A stretch of 64,000 nucleotides of DNA from Laguncularia racemosa (taxonomy: Eukaryota > Streptophyta > Magnoliopsida > Myrtales > Combretaceae): NCBI GenBank assembly GCA_037954665.1, contig JBBMOL010000369.1, positions 248,001 to 312,000 on the forward strand, written 5' to 3'. The notes under the pieces were generated by a model. It saw only the letters and a list, made by a program, of their open reading frames with translations. It ran no database searches and was not told where the DNA came from. A program made the translations under genes and the position numbers. This document shows, one piece after another, positions 1 through 10,929 of this stretch (its first letter is position 1; each line of letters begins with the position of its first letter).

Positions 1-1218
1 GAAGAAAGAAGAAGGGGGTGTTGAGAAGGAACATGGGGCTAAGGAGATCAAAGAGAAAGAGTGTGTTCAAGGGAAAGTTAAAGCATCCACTGTTCAGCCA
101 TACAAGCCCCCAATTCCGTATCTGGGACGTCTGAAAAAGGATAAGGATCAAGAGCACTTCGGTAAGTTTCTAAACTTGTTTAAACAATTACATATCAACA
201 TACCGTTTGTGGAAGCTCTTACGCAGATGCCCAGGTACGCGAAATTCCTAAAGGATTTGCTCTCGAATAAGAAACGGTTGGAAGATATCTCTACTGCAGT
301 TGTTGGAGCTGAGTGTTCGGCGATTTTGCAAAACAAGTTACCCAAGAAGCTCAAGGATCCGGGTAGTTTCACTATTCCATGCTTAATAGGTGAACTACCA
401 ATGGAGAGAGCTTTGGCGGATCTCGGGGCGAGCATAAACCTGATGCTATACTCATTGTTCAAGCAACTGAACTTGGGAGAGCCAAAGCAAACGAGGATGA
501 GTCTGCAACTGGCAGATCGCTCGATCAAAGTCCCTAGAGGAATCATTGAGGACGTCCTGGTTAAGGTAGAAAACTTTATCTTCCCTATTGATTTTGTAAT
601 CCTTGATATGGATACAGATGTGGAGGTCCCGCTGATCTTAGGACGACCATTTTTGGCCACTGCAAGAGCTGTGATTGATGTGGTGGATGGAAGATTAGTT
701 TTGAGAATGAGGGAGGATGAACTAGTGGTGAGAATCCCAGCAGCACTGAAACAAACTTTGAACGCCGACGATATATGTTATGCTATAGATTGTGTTGACA
801 GGTCCGTAATGAGTGTTATGCAAGAGTTGATGTCTAGAGATCCTCTTGAATTGAGTTTGATAGCGGATGATGATGAAGTGAGTGAAAATGTGGAGATTTA
901 AAATGTGAAAGCTCATCTGAGAGCTTGTGAGGAAGTAGTTTGTAGAAAGGGGTTTGAGAAGATTGGGGTCAGTGAGGAAGGAAGATTGAAACCGTCGGTT
1001 GAGGTACCCCCAGAACTTGAGTTGAAGCAACTCCCTGAGTACCTTGAATATGCCTTTTTGGAGGCCGATTCTAAACTCCCTGTCATTATTTCAGCTGGTC
1101 TGACAAGGGAGCAAAGGGATAGCTTACTAAGGGTCTTGAAGGAGCACAAGAGTGCTCTTGCTCGGAAGATATCTGATATAAAGGGTATTAGTCCTTCGTT
1201 TTGCACCCATAAGATCCT
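1..1218 (+). pseudogene. Athila gag C-terminus, protease and start of RT (element A, truncated)
   Basis: One plus-strand frame runs from the window edge and encodes the end of gag, a linker with proline-rich PYKPPIPY, then a retropepsin with the Athila-type active site ADLGASINLM (around 417-450) and the flap/C-terminal block PLILGRPFLATARAVIDV (around 630-680). The frame has a TAA at 899-901 and resumes in phase to the segment just before the RT palm (DIKGISPSFCTHKILL). At about 1218 the homology stops inside RT and LTR-like sequence begins, so RT, RNase H and integrase are missing. The protease would cut the gag-pol polyprotein in the particle. It resembles the proteases of E (16.3-16.9 kb) and D (30.0-30.5 kb). 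The lineage call is secure; the loss of the rest is seen directly. Confidence 0.9.
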
Positions 1219-1683
1219 GTTGTATGCAATTTAGGGATAGAAAGCATAAGTTTTCCGTATTAGATTGGATATAATGATTTAATCTAATTGAGGGTTGTGG
1301 TATAATCATGCAATTCTGATTGTTGTTAATAAAAGAGGGATCTTTGTTAGTACGATTAGAATTAGGAGTTAGTGATTTTGGAAGAAACATTAACTTAGTG
1401 TTAGATGCCCGCGGATCAGAGATAATCAGTATTCGTTAATTAGTTTTCTAAGGATTGAAGTTGCCTAGTAATTAGATGAGTAGTAAGAATGGGGTACGCG
1501 TTGGAACATTGAATTTGATAATTTAACTCATTGTTTGATATCCATTGATTTCATTTCTATTAGATAATTTAGTTTAATTTAGGTAATTTGGTTAAATCAA
1601 TTCACCTCGAAATTGTGCGGTTAGATAGTCGGTTTGAGGTTAGTGTTAGTACTTGTAGATCCTTGAGGGAACGATATCCGTGT
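1219..1683 (+). mobile_element. Outer LTR H1, left part (plus orientation)
   Basis: This segment is the reverse complement, with scattered changes, of about 1791-2232, so it is the same LTR family as H2 read in the opposite direction. It begins abruptly at the break in the pol fragment and lacks the LTR 5' end. It resumes after H2 at 3251. The most economical reading is that it is the remnant 3' LTR of element A, joined to pol by an internal deletion. That A and H1 are one element is inference from matching orientation and adjacency. Confidence 0.7.
1679..1683. repeat. Target site duplication CCGTG of solo LTR H2 (partner 3251-3255)
   Basis: CCGTG occurs immediately before the TG start of H2 and again immediately after its CA end at 3251-3255. 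The outer H1 sequence is continuous across one copy, which supports a simple insertion of H2 and its later reduction to a solo LTR. Confidence 0.85.
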
Positions 1684-1748
1684 GTTGAACACATCGCAAT
1701 CATATAAATTAAAATCCTTTTTACTCCGACTCTTCCTTGCGATCAATT

Positions 1749-1762
1749 AGGCAAGTGCACCT
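1749..1762 (-). promoter_or_regulatory. Conserved U5 motif AGGTGCACTTGCCT
   Basis: AGG and CCT arms surround TGCACTTG. The same motif lies in U5 of D, E and (degenerate) G, and in H1 at 3283-3295. Function unknown. Confidence 0.6.
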
Positions 1763-2630
1763 ATCGATTACAGTAGTATAGAGTTAAGCACGGATATCGT
1801 CTCCTCAAGGACCAGCAAGTACTAATACTAACTCTAAACCAACTATCTAACCGCACAAATTCGAGATGTTTTAGATTAAATTAGGAATACTTAACAAAAC
1901 CTATAGCAATTAAAATTAACACTATAACTAAATTATTAATCTGATAACTAAGAAAATACCCTACCCTTATTACTCCTCTAATTGTCATGTAACTTTACCC
2001 TTTCAATAAACTAGTTAACAAGCAATGGTTATCTCTAAACCGCGGAGTATCTAACACTAAGCTAATGTTCTGCCCAGAATCACTAGCTCCTAACCCTATC
2101 GCTTTGATAAAGATCCCTCTTCTATCAAAATCAATTAGAATTGCATTAACACTCTTGAACCCTCAATTAGATCAAATTATCTAATTTAACCTAATACGGA
2201 AAATTCACGTTCTCTATCCCTAGATTACATACGAATTCCTTTATTCTTGTAAGATCTATTCAAACAAGAGATTTCCCAATCATCTTATAAGAAATCAATG
2301 CAAACCCAATGTTGGCCATACATCAAATTAGCAACACTACATGAACAACATGAATAAATTCAGAGAATTCCAATACTCATTAACTATGCAATCAATCCCA
2401 TATTACATAACAATTAGAATTCATAAGGTTCGGGAATGAAACAACTAGCCACTAAGGATTTTCAAGATATAACTCAATGAAAATAGAAGGAAAAGAAAGA
2501 GAAAACTCCTGTGCATGAGCCCTTCGGCCTCCTCGGCCTTTCGGCCTCTTGGCCTTCTCTTTGCGCTCTCCTCTTTTTTCTCTCCTTTTCTCCTCCTCCA
2601 AAAAACTCCTTCTCTCTCTTCAAAGATGAC

Positions 2631-2638
2631 TATTTATA
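2631..2638 (-). promoter_or_regulatory. TATA box of LTR H2
   Basis: TATAAATA on the minus strand, directly downstream (in LTR sense) of the palindrome array and followed by a CT/AG-rich leader. Position matches the TATA boxes of the other LTRs in the window. Confidence 0.7.
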
Positions 2639-2724
2639 CCTAGGGTAGCTTCCTCTCTAGCATGTAGAAGATATCCTCCAAAATTGGATGAAAGATTTAA
2701 AATCGATTTGAAGATATCCTTCCT

Positions 2725-3050
2725 TCGATAGATACACGGTCCTACTACACGGCGTGTATACAAACCGTGTATCTCTCTGACTAAGTGAACTCTGGGCGTG
2801 TATATCCCACACGGCCGTTTGTAATAGCCGTGTATGCCTCTGGCTTCTTTGTTCTTCATACACGGTTTACTACACGGGTGTGTAACTCAACCGTGTGTCC
2901 TCCTCAATATGTCCTATGTACGGTTGGTTTACACGGGTGTGTATTTCCAACCGTGTATTGATCTGTCCTAAAACTCTTCCACGCTGATACACGGGCGTGT
3001 ATACTAACCGTGTAGTCGCCTGATTCCTCACACGGCCGTGTATATCTGCT
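2725..3050 (-). repeat. Palindrome array (ACACGG / CCGTGT) in U3 of H2
   Basis: About a dozen ACACGG or CCGTGT half-sites occur in roughly 330 bp, many paired into imperfect palindromes; CACGGCCGTG at 3031-3040 is a perfect 10-bp palindrome. The array lies just upstream of the minus-strand TATA box. The same decamer recurs in the LTRs of B and D. Confidence 0.8.
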
Positions 3051-3250
3051 GTTCCTTCCAAAAAGTATTTTTCTTCATGTATTCCTCTCTGATTTCAATT
3101 CAAATCGATATCTTTTCTCAAAATAGTGGTCCTCATCCCTGAAACTGAAACATTTCTATTTTAAGTATCAAAATTCTTCAAGATAACATCAAATTATTAC
3201 ACAAACAAATAGAATTCATCTAGAATACAAGTGTTAATTTATACTTATCA

Positions 3251-3359
3251 CCGTGCTTAAACTCTATACTACTGTAATCGATAGTGCACTTGCCTAATTG
3301 ATCACAAGGAAGAGTCGGAGTAAAAAGGATTTTAAATTGTGTGATTTGCGATTCAATCA
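3251..3359 (+). mobile_element. Outer LTR H1, right end
   Basis: Reverse complement of about 1684-1797 in H2, including the U5 motif and the LTR terminus (ATTCAATCA). It joins Ogre LTR sequence at about 3360. No primer site follows, as expected for a 3' LTR or solo LTR. Confidence 0.7.
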
Positions 3360-3937
3360 ACATAAATCATTAAGCTTAGGTTTAGATTCTTTTCAGAAAA
3401 ATCCCAAAAATTGTAAAAACATAAATCAAAAGAGATTTCAAAATTAAAATTCACAAACCCACTAAATCTTTCAGGAAAAGCGAACTACACTTGTTTGATC
3501 CTGAATAGCAGGTACGTAGGCACCCATTTAGGTCAACCCATAAAATGAAATAAAAAAATTATTTTTTTAAATAATTCATTTAAGAACATAATAAAAAGCA
3601 ACAGAAAACAAAATAAAAGACATTTCTAGATAGAGATAATTTTAGGAGATTAGGTGGTAACCGTAAGGTTTTAATAGGTTAGCCTCCGAACTTAGAAACT
3701 CTGGTTTTTCTTTTCCTCTTTTCACCAAAAACGAGAAGAGGAAATCACGACGACTAGTGGTCCAAATTAAGACTAATCCGCTCCTTAGTCTTAATTCAAT
3801 CTTTCGCAACAACAGTTAGGTCGTGACTCCAAAATTAAACGAAGTTCCTAACTCAAGTTGAAGATCTATATTAGATGAGCATAGGGTCTAGTCTGGATCG
3901 GATTAGGAATGGGAAAATTCAAAAATTAGACTCGACA
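3360..3937 (+). mobile_element. Ogre F 5' LTR, right-hand remnant
   Basis: Aligns along its whole length with 48510-49084 with only scattered differences and ends at the same CTCGACA. The rest of the LTR (about 1.5 kb, judging by the 3' copy) is not in the window because A/H1 interrupts it at about 3360. Confidence 0.9.
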
Positions 3938-3956
3938 GGATGCGACTCCACTGGAG
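3938..3956 (+). promoter_or_regulatory. Ogre primer-binding site (tRNA-Arg type)
   Basis: GGATGCGACTCCACTGGAG directly follows the 5' LTR end. The core TGCGACTCCACTGG resembles the tRNA-Arg primer site reported for Ogre elements; the exact tRNA match was not computed. Confidence 0.65.
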
Positions 3957-4435
3957 ACTCATTCATGTAGGCTAGCCACGTGAATCTCCTCAAATTGTTC
4001 TTTTAAAGAATTGTCTTTCAATTATATTCTGTTGCTAACTTTTCAGGGATTAGCTAAGTTTAGTTTTCTTTACTTTGCGGTCTGCATGCATGCATATGTT
4101 TGTGTGAATAGATGCGGTCGAACCCAGACCGTCCTAGAACCCTAAGATGGGGAGCCATTGTATAGGTTTCAGCAAAGTGAGTTGATCACCGTTCAGGACC
4201 GATTAGGCTACCCCACCCAATGCTTCGATATGGCCTGAGATCCATTTCTCCGAGAATGTGGGAGGCCATAGAGCTTGGGGACCAGTTAGAACCAACTTAT
4301 TTTGCATACATAAGTCATAGGTTGACAATTGATGATAATGTAATAAATTGTTGTTTTGTTCATGGAGTTCGGATCTATTTCCCTGTAATATTTTCATAGT
4401 TCTGGTTGTAATTAGGGAATTTCTTGTCGTAATAG

Positions 4436-5370
4436 ATGGCTAGCACCGCAATCGATCGCCTCCTCCGTAAAGAAATTCGGGTGTATAAACCCTTTGGACC
4501 CAAAGTTGGTACTAGACCATTGGTTTACCTTGTATAATCCAGAGGAGCAGGCCTTCATCCAGCAAAAGATAGGGCCCATCCTCTCACTAACAAAGATAGA
4601 GGTGAATTTGCCTTTGGTACAGGCCATGCTCCAATTATGGGAAGTAGAGCCCGCGGCTTTCTTATCGGGCCACATGAAATCACCCCTACCTTGGAAGAGT
4701 ACACCCAGCTGCTACAGGCTCCAGCACTAACTGATCAAATTTATGTGCTAGATCTCGAGGGCCGGGCTAAACGGTACCTTCAGCAGACTATTAGGTATCC
4801 GCAAAACAGCAGTCAAACAAAGCCCTAGCGGACTGTAATGGATACTGCATACGGATGGACGATTTGGAAGCCTGGTTCATTGCCCAAGAAGACAATGGGG
4901 ATAGAAAGGACATACTGTGTGGGGCCCTAAGACTTACAGACAGAGAAGGGTGAATGCTTTCATCTTAACCGCTTTTGCCACCACACTATTCCCCACCGGA
5001 ACTTTCTATGTTCACTACCGGGTTGTAGAACTGGTGACCCAATTCCTGGAAGGAAGATCTTACATCCCGGCTCTATTGGCTGAACAAATTCAGAACTTGA
5101 ACTTCCTCAAGAAGAAAGGCATGGATCCTCCACTCAAGCATCAACCTTATGCCGATATTGGTTCGTAAGCTACCTTAAGTGTTTCGGGCTGAACATGGTC
5201 CGAAAAACCTTGGCCCAGCAGTGGACCTTATGGATTCATGCATAGAAAGGATAAAGCTACCCAACGACCTTACCAGCCACAGTTGGGTAGAAGTGCTTAG
5301 AAGCTTCAATGTCGAGGATATCTGTGGACAGCCAGGTGGAGTTGCTGCAACAAAATTATTGACCTTTTAA
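4436..5370 (+). pseudogene. Ogre leading ORF1 (plant-mobile-domain-like), broken
   Basis: The likely start is ATG 4436. Continuous similarity moves between frames: LVLDHWFTLYNPEEQAFIQ (from about 4503), ITPTLEEYTQLL (about 4678-4715), and VNAFILTAFATTLFPTG (about 4950-5000) followed by VVELVTQFLEGRSYIPALLA. The TPTLEEY block and the hydrophobic helix ending in FP are hallmarks of the protein that precedes gag in Ogre/Tat elements and is related to plant mobile domains. At least three frameshifts or stops interrupt it. Its role in Ogre biology is not settled; there is no catalytic motif to point to. Confidence 0.7.
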
Positions 5371-7399
5371 GGGTAGCTCACCCGGGAGAGTCAGGCTGCC
5401 GAGTGCAATCCCGATTTTGAGAAGGAGTTGAATCTATATTTGTCAACCCTTTAAACAAGCCACTTTTCACACTGGAGGCCAGACCTTTCTAGCTTTGCAG
5501 AGGCGGTAGCTAGGATGCCAAATTTAAAAATGCCTCCCCCCCGGAAATTCTAAAATGGACCCCCCCGGGGGCCCCAAAAAAAGGCCCTTAAGGAAAATAG
5601 AGCTAAGGAGTCCACCGTCAGCACTCTCCATTCCGGTAAGGCAAAAAAAGCTGGAACCGGCGACATTTTAAACCAGAGCCCCCAGCCCAGCAATCCCACA
5701 GGTCATACCCGGCCCTTGGGGTCCCAAGGAGTTCACCCAAAATTTCCCCCATCCCCTCATTTAAAGCTTTGATGGGTTGAGGGTGGCACTTGATCCGCTT
5801 TGAGACCCCCAAGGCCCGGGTACTGATGGGAATAAAATCCGATAAGACCTATCATTAAGGCAAGAACTAAAGGATTTCAAATTTTGGCGAGGGGGCCCTT
5901 TTTAAGCAAATCGACCGGGAATTATTCATTTACAACCTTTTTACTTTTTTATGTTTTTATATTCCCAACGGAATACTTTCATGTTTTACAGGGAAGGGAC
6001 AAACTCACTTAGACTCAGATTGTGGGTTTCCATACGCCTAACCGGCGATGAGTTGAGCCGATGGTCCTATAAAAACCGGCATCATGAAGACCATTTTTTT
6101 ATATATTTCTTCTTTATGAACTTTTTTAGTTGTTTTTTGGTTTTGGACACTTTTATTTCCTTGTAACTTTCATTTTGGGTTAGCCACCTTTAAAATGGCA
6201 AATTGTAATTTTTAGCACTTTTTAACCCCAGAAAGTAGCAAGTATAAAAACTAGCTTAAGAGGGGTTTGGGGAAACTTTTTTTTGCAGAACAACACTCTC
6301 TTTTTACGTGTGAATTAGGGGTTTAACCTTGGTTCCAACTTTACAATTTTAATTCCAAGACTTGAAATTGTGGCCAGTGCAACAATTGGAATTTTTGAGT
6401 CATATCAAATTCCCACTTGTTGTGATTTCTTTTTTTCTCTAGTGTGTTGTATTAGGGTTGATTAGAGATGTTCTTGGTCAGATTTACACTTATTTTACAC
6501 AATTTATTTTATTATTTGAAAGAATTATCAAGTTGATTCAATTCATCATTAAGGGTTTTTTTGCTAGCGTGAATTTCCCATTTGAAAAAAGGGGTCTTCC
6601 TTCACGGTTTTTCTTTGTCAAATTGAGCTTGTTTTGTGGTTTATGATATTTGAAGTGTTTTTAGAAGCCATTTCCATTGTGGTATTCTTATATCATTAGT
6701 AGGGTTTAATTTTATCATTTCAAATTAGGGTTCATTAGAAAAGGCCTTTTTGGGGGTCCGATTTTGCTTAGACTTGAGATATCTTTTCCCTTTAAATCTT
6801 TTGGATTTTTTTTAAGAGTGTTAGGCACATCAGGTACAAACCCAAAATTTCGATCAAGCCTCAAATGTGACTACCATATGGGTTAAGAGGGCATTCTACA
6901 GTAGGTGCTGGAGGCTCCGGGACAAAAACCAAGACCTAATTTCGCAGGAATCGTACACTGGGTTTTTTTTTAGCACCCCAGCACCTAAGTCAACACCAAC
7001 CCCTCCCAATCATAAGCCTACCTTAAAATGATCAATCTAGGGTCAAATCCCAACGAAGCCCCCAAGCAGAAACGATGGACCAATAGAAAAAGCAAACTCA
7101 TCAAGCTCTAGAGAAAGCCCCAAAGGGCACATATCAAAAAAGAGGTTAGCCGGGGACCCCAAAAGTCGGCACTTTGGGAGAATACACGGGAGGTTTGAAT
7201 ATTTTAAACTTTCTTGCCCCCAAGGGGTATGGGCCCCCTAGCGGTGGGGGGGCAGAGTTTGAGAAAGAGGACAACCCGCCCAAAAGGGAAAAGGGGGAAG
7301 ACTATAAACATGATCAATTCCCCTCAGAAGCCTAGGTTATAAAACGCTACGAGGGAAATCAACTGAGATACAGATCCTAAGGAAAAGAAATTATTTAAT
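5371..7399 (+). other. Degenerate Ogre gag region, no readable ORF; suspect sequence quality
   Basis: By position this should hold the end of ORF1 and gag. I cannot follow a protein for more than short fragments. The stretch contains unusual runs of C, G, A and T (for example around 5530-5590 and 7200-7260), and 5930-6800 is T-rich. Either it is very decayed, it contains the intron-like spacer known in Ogre, or the consensus is poor. Confidence 0.4.
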
Positions 7400-8510
7400 G
7401 TCCTATCCGTAGAAATTATAAGGTACACCTTTTGACTATCGGGCCCTCGAATAAGAGCGACCTCCTATGGTGGGAGGAATCCCCCACTCTGGGAGAATAT
7501 ATGACCCAAAAGTATAGAACCCCGACAGAAGAGCCCAACGTGGAAAAAGGAGAGGAAGAGGAAGAGGGACTCGCTGCGTTTACAAAGATGGTCAAGGCGA
7601 GTGAATACAAGATAATGGAACAACTAATAAAGTTCCAGCATAGATATCACTCATGGGCCCTTTTCTTACAGCATTCGAGCCCCACAGGGAAGCACTCTTT
7701 AAAGTGCCAAACAGATTCAGGTCCCAGAAGGCATTCGCTACAGACAAGATAAGTCACATGGCAAATTCTATTTTTACAATGGACTAGTATCTTTCTCCCC
7801 GGAAAAGCTAGGAGAGGAGGGAGACCAAATACAAAACCACTGTTCATAGTGGTTAAGTGCAATGAATAATTGTCTCCCGGGTACTTATCGACAACCGTTC
7901 ATCCCTCAACTTTTGCCCGTTGGTTACTCTCGACTTATTGGGGGTCGATCCAAGCAACATAAAGCCTAGCTCAACGGTGGTCAGAGCTTTTAATGGGTCA
8001 AAAAGAGATATAGTAGGGGAGATGAACCTACCAGTGGAAATTGGCCCACAAGTATTCCACAATCTTTCCAGGTCCACGACATCCCAAAGTCTTTCAACCT
8101 ACTTTGGGAAGACCTTGGATACACGCTGTTGGAGCCATCCCCTCTAATCTCCACCAAAGGGTCAAATTCTTGCGAAGGGCAGATAGTCACCGTACTTGGT
8201 GAGCAGGATTACGCCATATACAAGGGACTACCATACCATATATTGGGGAGGAAGGGGTCAGAAGACCTTGGACTCCCAATTTTCAATGATGTAAACGTAG
8301 TGACCAGCAAGGAGGGCCTTCAGTTTAAAAGAGGGGCAGCAAGGAACGTTTGGACTAGGGTACGTTCCCACAGCCGAAGAAGAAGCGCAAGCAAAAGGTG
8401 TCAAAGGCAGAATGAAGGAGAAGCCAATCGACACCAAGATGTGCATTCCAACTCTCCAACAATCTTTCCGAAGAGCAAATATTATTCAAGAGCCTCAGAT
8501 AAATAAAGGG
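7400..8510 (+). pseudogene. Ogre gag end and aspartic protease, broken
   Basis: ORF 7432-7752 carries FTKMVKASEYKIMEQL, the segment before the Ogre protease. The protease follows in other frames: RVLIDNRSSLNFCPL at about 7877-7923, then LLGVDPSNIKPSSTVVRAFNGSKRDIVGE (about 7935-8020) and GQIVTVLGEQDYAIYKGLPY (about 8178-8240). The residue after the catalytic D-N is Arg where retropepsins need Gly, so the active site is altered as well as the frame. The product would process the Ogre polyprotein. Confidence 0.8.
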
Positions 8511-8980
8511 TGACGTCAAACAATGGGAAACTAACCCCCGCACGTCCAATTAGCACCCGGGCTCTGAAAAATTTGGTTTTGTTATCCTATCAATAGTTCT
8601 AGGTTAGCTAAAAAATAGAGAATGATTTTGAATGAATTTTATCGACTCTTTATCAATTCAATTACATTTTTTTTTTTTTTTCTTATATACATGTTTTCAT
8701 CTTTACTTTCCCCAAAGATCTCCTACTAGTTGAACATCAGGAATATTTCGCGTAGGTAGAAAATAAAAACATTGATACCGTTTCCAATGCACTAGGTCAG
8801 TTATTGAAGGCGATATCTTTGCCCACGAAATAATACAAGAAAATTGGCAAAAACATGAACAAAGCGGAATTTGATCGCGAGCCGATGGAGACAGTAAATC
8901 TGGGAAGCATGGAAAAACTAAAAACCTCAAAATCGGGACTAGTTGAGTGCCGAGCAAAAATGTAAGATTTAAACCCAGCT
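8511..8980 (+). other. Spacer between Ogre protease and RT
   Basis: No protein similarity recognised. It contains a T-run (about 8667-8683). Ogre elements are known to carry an intron in this neighbourhood; I could not place splice sites with confidence. Confidence 0.4.
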
Positions 8981-9760
8981 ATTAACAGAATATGCAGATG
9001 TGTTCGCCTAGTCATATGGTGACATGCCAGGACTAGGGCCAATCAATAGTGGTTCATAGGCTTCCCACAAGGGAAGATGTCAAACCTAAAAAATAGAAAA
9101 ATAAGATGATTTAAGCCTAACATCTTGCTAAAGATTAAGGAAGAAGTCAAGAAACTGTAGAAGTAGGGTTCATCGAAGTGTCCGATTTCCCAGAATGGGG
9201 TTTCAAATATAGTCCCCGTTTGAAAAAGAATGGAAAAATACGCGTATGCATAGACTTCCGGGACTTAAACCAAGCCACACCAAAGGATAACTTCCCCCTA
9301 CCTCACATTGATGTTCTAGTGGACAACACTATGGGAAACCATCTTTTCTCATTCATGGACGGTTTTTTCAGGATATAATCAAATAAAAATGGCTGAAGAA
9401 GACAAAACCAAAACGACTTTCATCACAACGTGGGGAACTTTTGTTACAAAGTCATGCCCTTCGGTTTGAAAAACGCCGGGGCAACGTATCAGAGAGCCAT
9501 AGTCGCGATACTTCATGACATGATGCATCGAGAGGTCGAAGTATATGTCGACGCTTTATAGCCAAATCTAAAGAAGGGGAAAGCCATATAGATATCCTGA
9601 GAAAATTGTTTAAACGACTGAGGAAATTCCAGCTCAAGTTAAACCCAGAGAAATGTACTTTTGGGATCACAACGGGGAAATTGTTAGGGTTTGTCATAAG
9701 CCAGGAAGGCATTAAAATCGTCCCTGATAAAGTTTAAAAACAATATTAGAGTTACCTTCC
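8981..9760 (+). pseudogene. Ogre reverse transcriptase, broken
   Basis: Blocks in order: YADVFA and SYGDMPGLG (about 8995-9036), GKIRVCIDFRDLNQATPKDNFPLPHIDVLVDNT (9232-9330, the Tat/Ogre signature), FSFMDGFF, FCYKVMPFGLKNAGATYQRA in another frame (about 9440-9500), then EVYVDAL at about 9537-9557 where the catalytic Y-x-D-D is expected, so one of the two metal-binding aspartates is not present as read. LKLNPEKC-like and GKLLGF-like blocks follow near 9636-9690. Several stops and shifts show it is dead. Confidence 0.85.
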
Positions 9761-9779
9761 CCACGCTCCGTTAAAGAAG

Positions 9780-10190
9780 TAAGAAGCTTGCTGGGAAGAT
9801 TAAATTATATAGCTCGTTTTATCTCACGCTCACCGATAAGTGCCGGCCACTATTCCCTCTGTTGAAGAAGAACGCCTAGTAGAATGGGACGACGAATGCG
9901 AAGAAGCATTCAGGACGATCAATGACTACCTTATAAAACCTCCGGTCTTGATAGTCCGAAGCAAGGAAAGCCCTTATTCTTATACCTCACAATACTCCCT
10001 AAATCCATGGGTTGTGTGCTGGGGCAGAAAGATGAAGGGAGGGAAAGAGAGCGTTCCATATATTATTTAAGCAAGAAATTCACAGACGGGGAACAAAGGT
10101 ACTCAGAGGTAGAGAAGACTTGTTGTGCTCTAATTTGGGTCATGCATCGACTAAGGCAATACACCCTTTACTATCATATTGAGCTATGAA
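9780..10190 (+). pseudogene. Ogre RNase H 1 (RT-connected), broken
   Basis: Shifted frames read RLVEWDDECEEAFRTINDYLIKPPVL (9870-9950), then YYLSKKFTDGEQRYSEVEKTCCALIWVMHRLRQY (10061-10165). The block TDGEQRYSEVEKTCCAL corresponds to the catalytic-glutamate region of the RNase H that follows RT. Confidence 0.75.
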
Positions 10191-10419
10191 AAAGCATGAT
10201 CCTTGAAATATTTGGCAGAGAAAAACCAGTTTGGGATAGGGAGAATCTCTAAATGGCAATGCTCCTATCCGAGTTTGAATCACTACATAAATCAAAACTC
10301 GATGAAAGGGAAGCCTTCGCCGACCAATTGGCAGAACCACCCTGTCGAGATAGTTTCCCCAAGAACTACAAGCCCAATTCCCAGACGAAAATATTTTAAA
10401 CCCAGTAGAAGATATACCA

Positions 10420-10860
10420 ATAAAGACTTTGGGTTTAAAGCAGAACCCAAAGTGGAAACTATTTTTTGACCGGAGCCCCCAAAACGTATTCAGTTGCGGG
10501 ATCGAGGCAGTTTTGGGATACCCCTAGATGGCACACGTTTCCCCTGCAGCGATAAGACTCACATTTTCTTTATACCAATAATATCGCAGAATATAAGGCA
10601 TGCATTCTTGGCCTCAAATGGCCTGCCAAATGGAATCCGTGAATTAGAAGTATACGGAGATTCATCACTCATCATACTACAGATAAGAGGGGAATACAAA
10701 ACTAAAGACCCCCAAATAGTACCATAGCATCAAACATTTGACAGAGGCTGATCGAAGAATTCAAGGCAATCATTTTCCCACATATATCCCGAGAAACTCA
10801 TAATCAGTTTGCAGATGCACTCGCCACACTGGGCATCTATGATCCAACCGATGAAAATAG
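10420..10860 (+). pseudogene. Ogre second (archaeal-type) RNase H, broken
   Basis: WKLFFDRSPQNVFSCGIEAVLG (from about 10452, split across frames) supplies the first Asp, ELEVYGDSSLIILQIRGEY (10645-10700) a later Asp, and HNQFADALATLG (about 10798-10835) the last. Two RNase H domains are characteristic of Tat/Ogre elements, so this supports the lineage call. Stops interrupt it. Confidence 0.7.
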
Positions 10861-10929
10861 ACATCGAAAATCGGCTCGCTTACTGCTTAGCAATTGAAAA
10901 AGCACAAGACGACAAGCCCTGGTATCACA

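Larger units (their letters stand above)
1684..3250 (-). mobile_element. Solo LTR H2, Athila-like, minus orientation (1567 bp)
   Basis: The element starts TGTTGAAC and ends ACTTATCA (TG...CA), and is bracketed by the 5-bp duplication CCGTG with no internal region, primer site or polypurine tract alongside, so it is a solo LTR. Orientation comes from the other Athila LTRs here: its high-coordinate end reads TGATAAG on the minus strand, as in D and G, and a minus-strand TATA box (2631-2638) follows a palindrome array. It sits inside an antiparallel copy of its own family. Confidence 0.88.

Noticed and set aside
2725..3050. CRISPR-like array
   Set aside because: The palindromic repeats are irregular in length and spacing with no uniform spacers, and the DNA is plant nuclear retrotransposon sequence.
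2620..3061. Minus-strand ORFs in H2
   Set aside because: Same artefact: repeat-derived frames in a palindrome array of a solo LTR.
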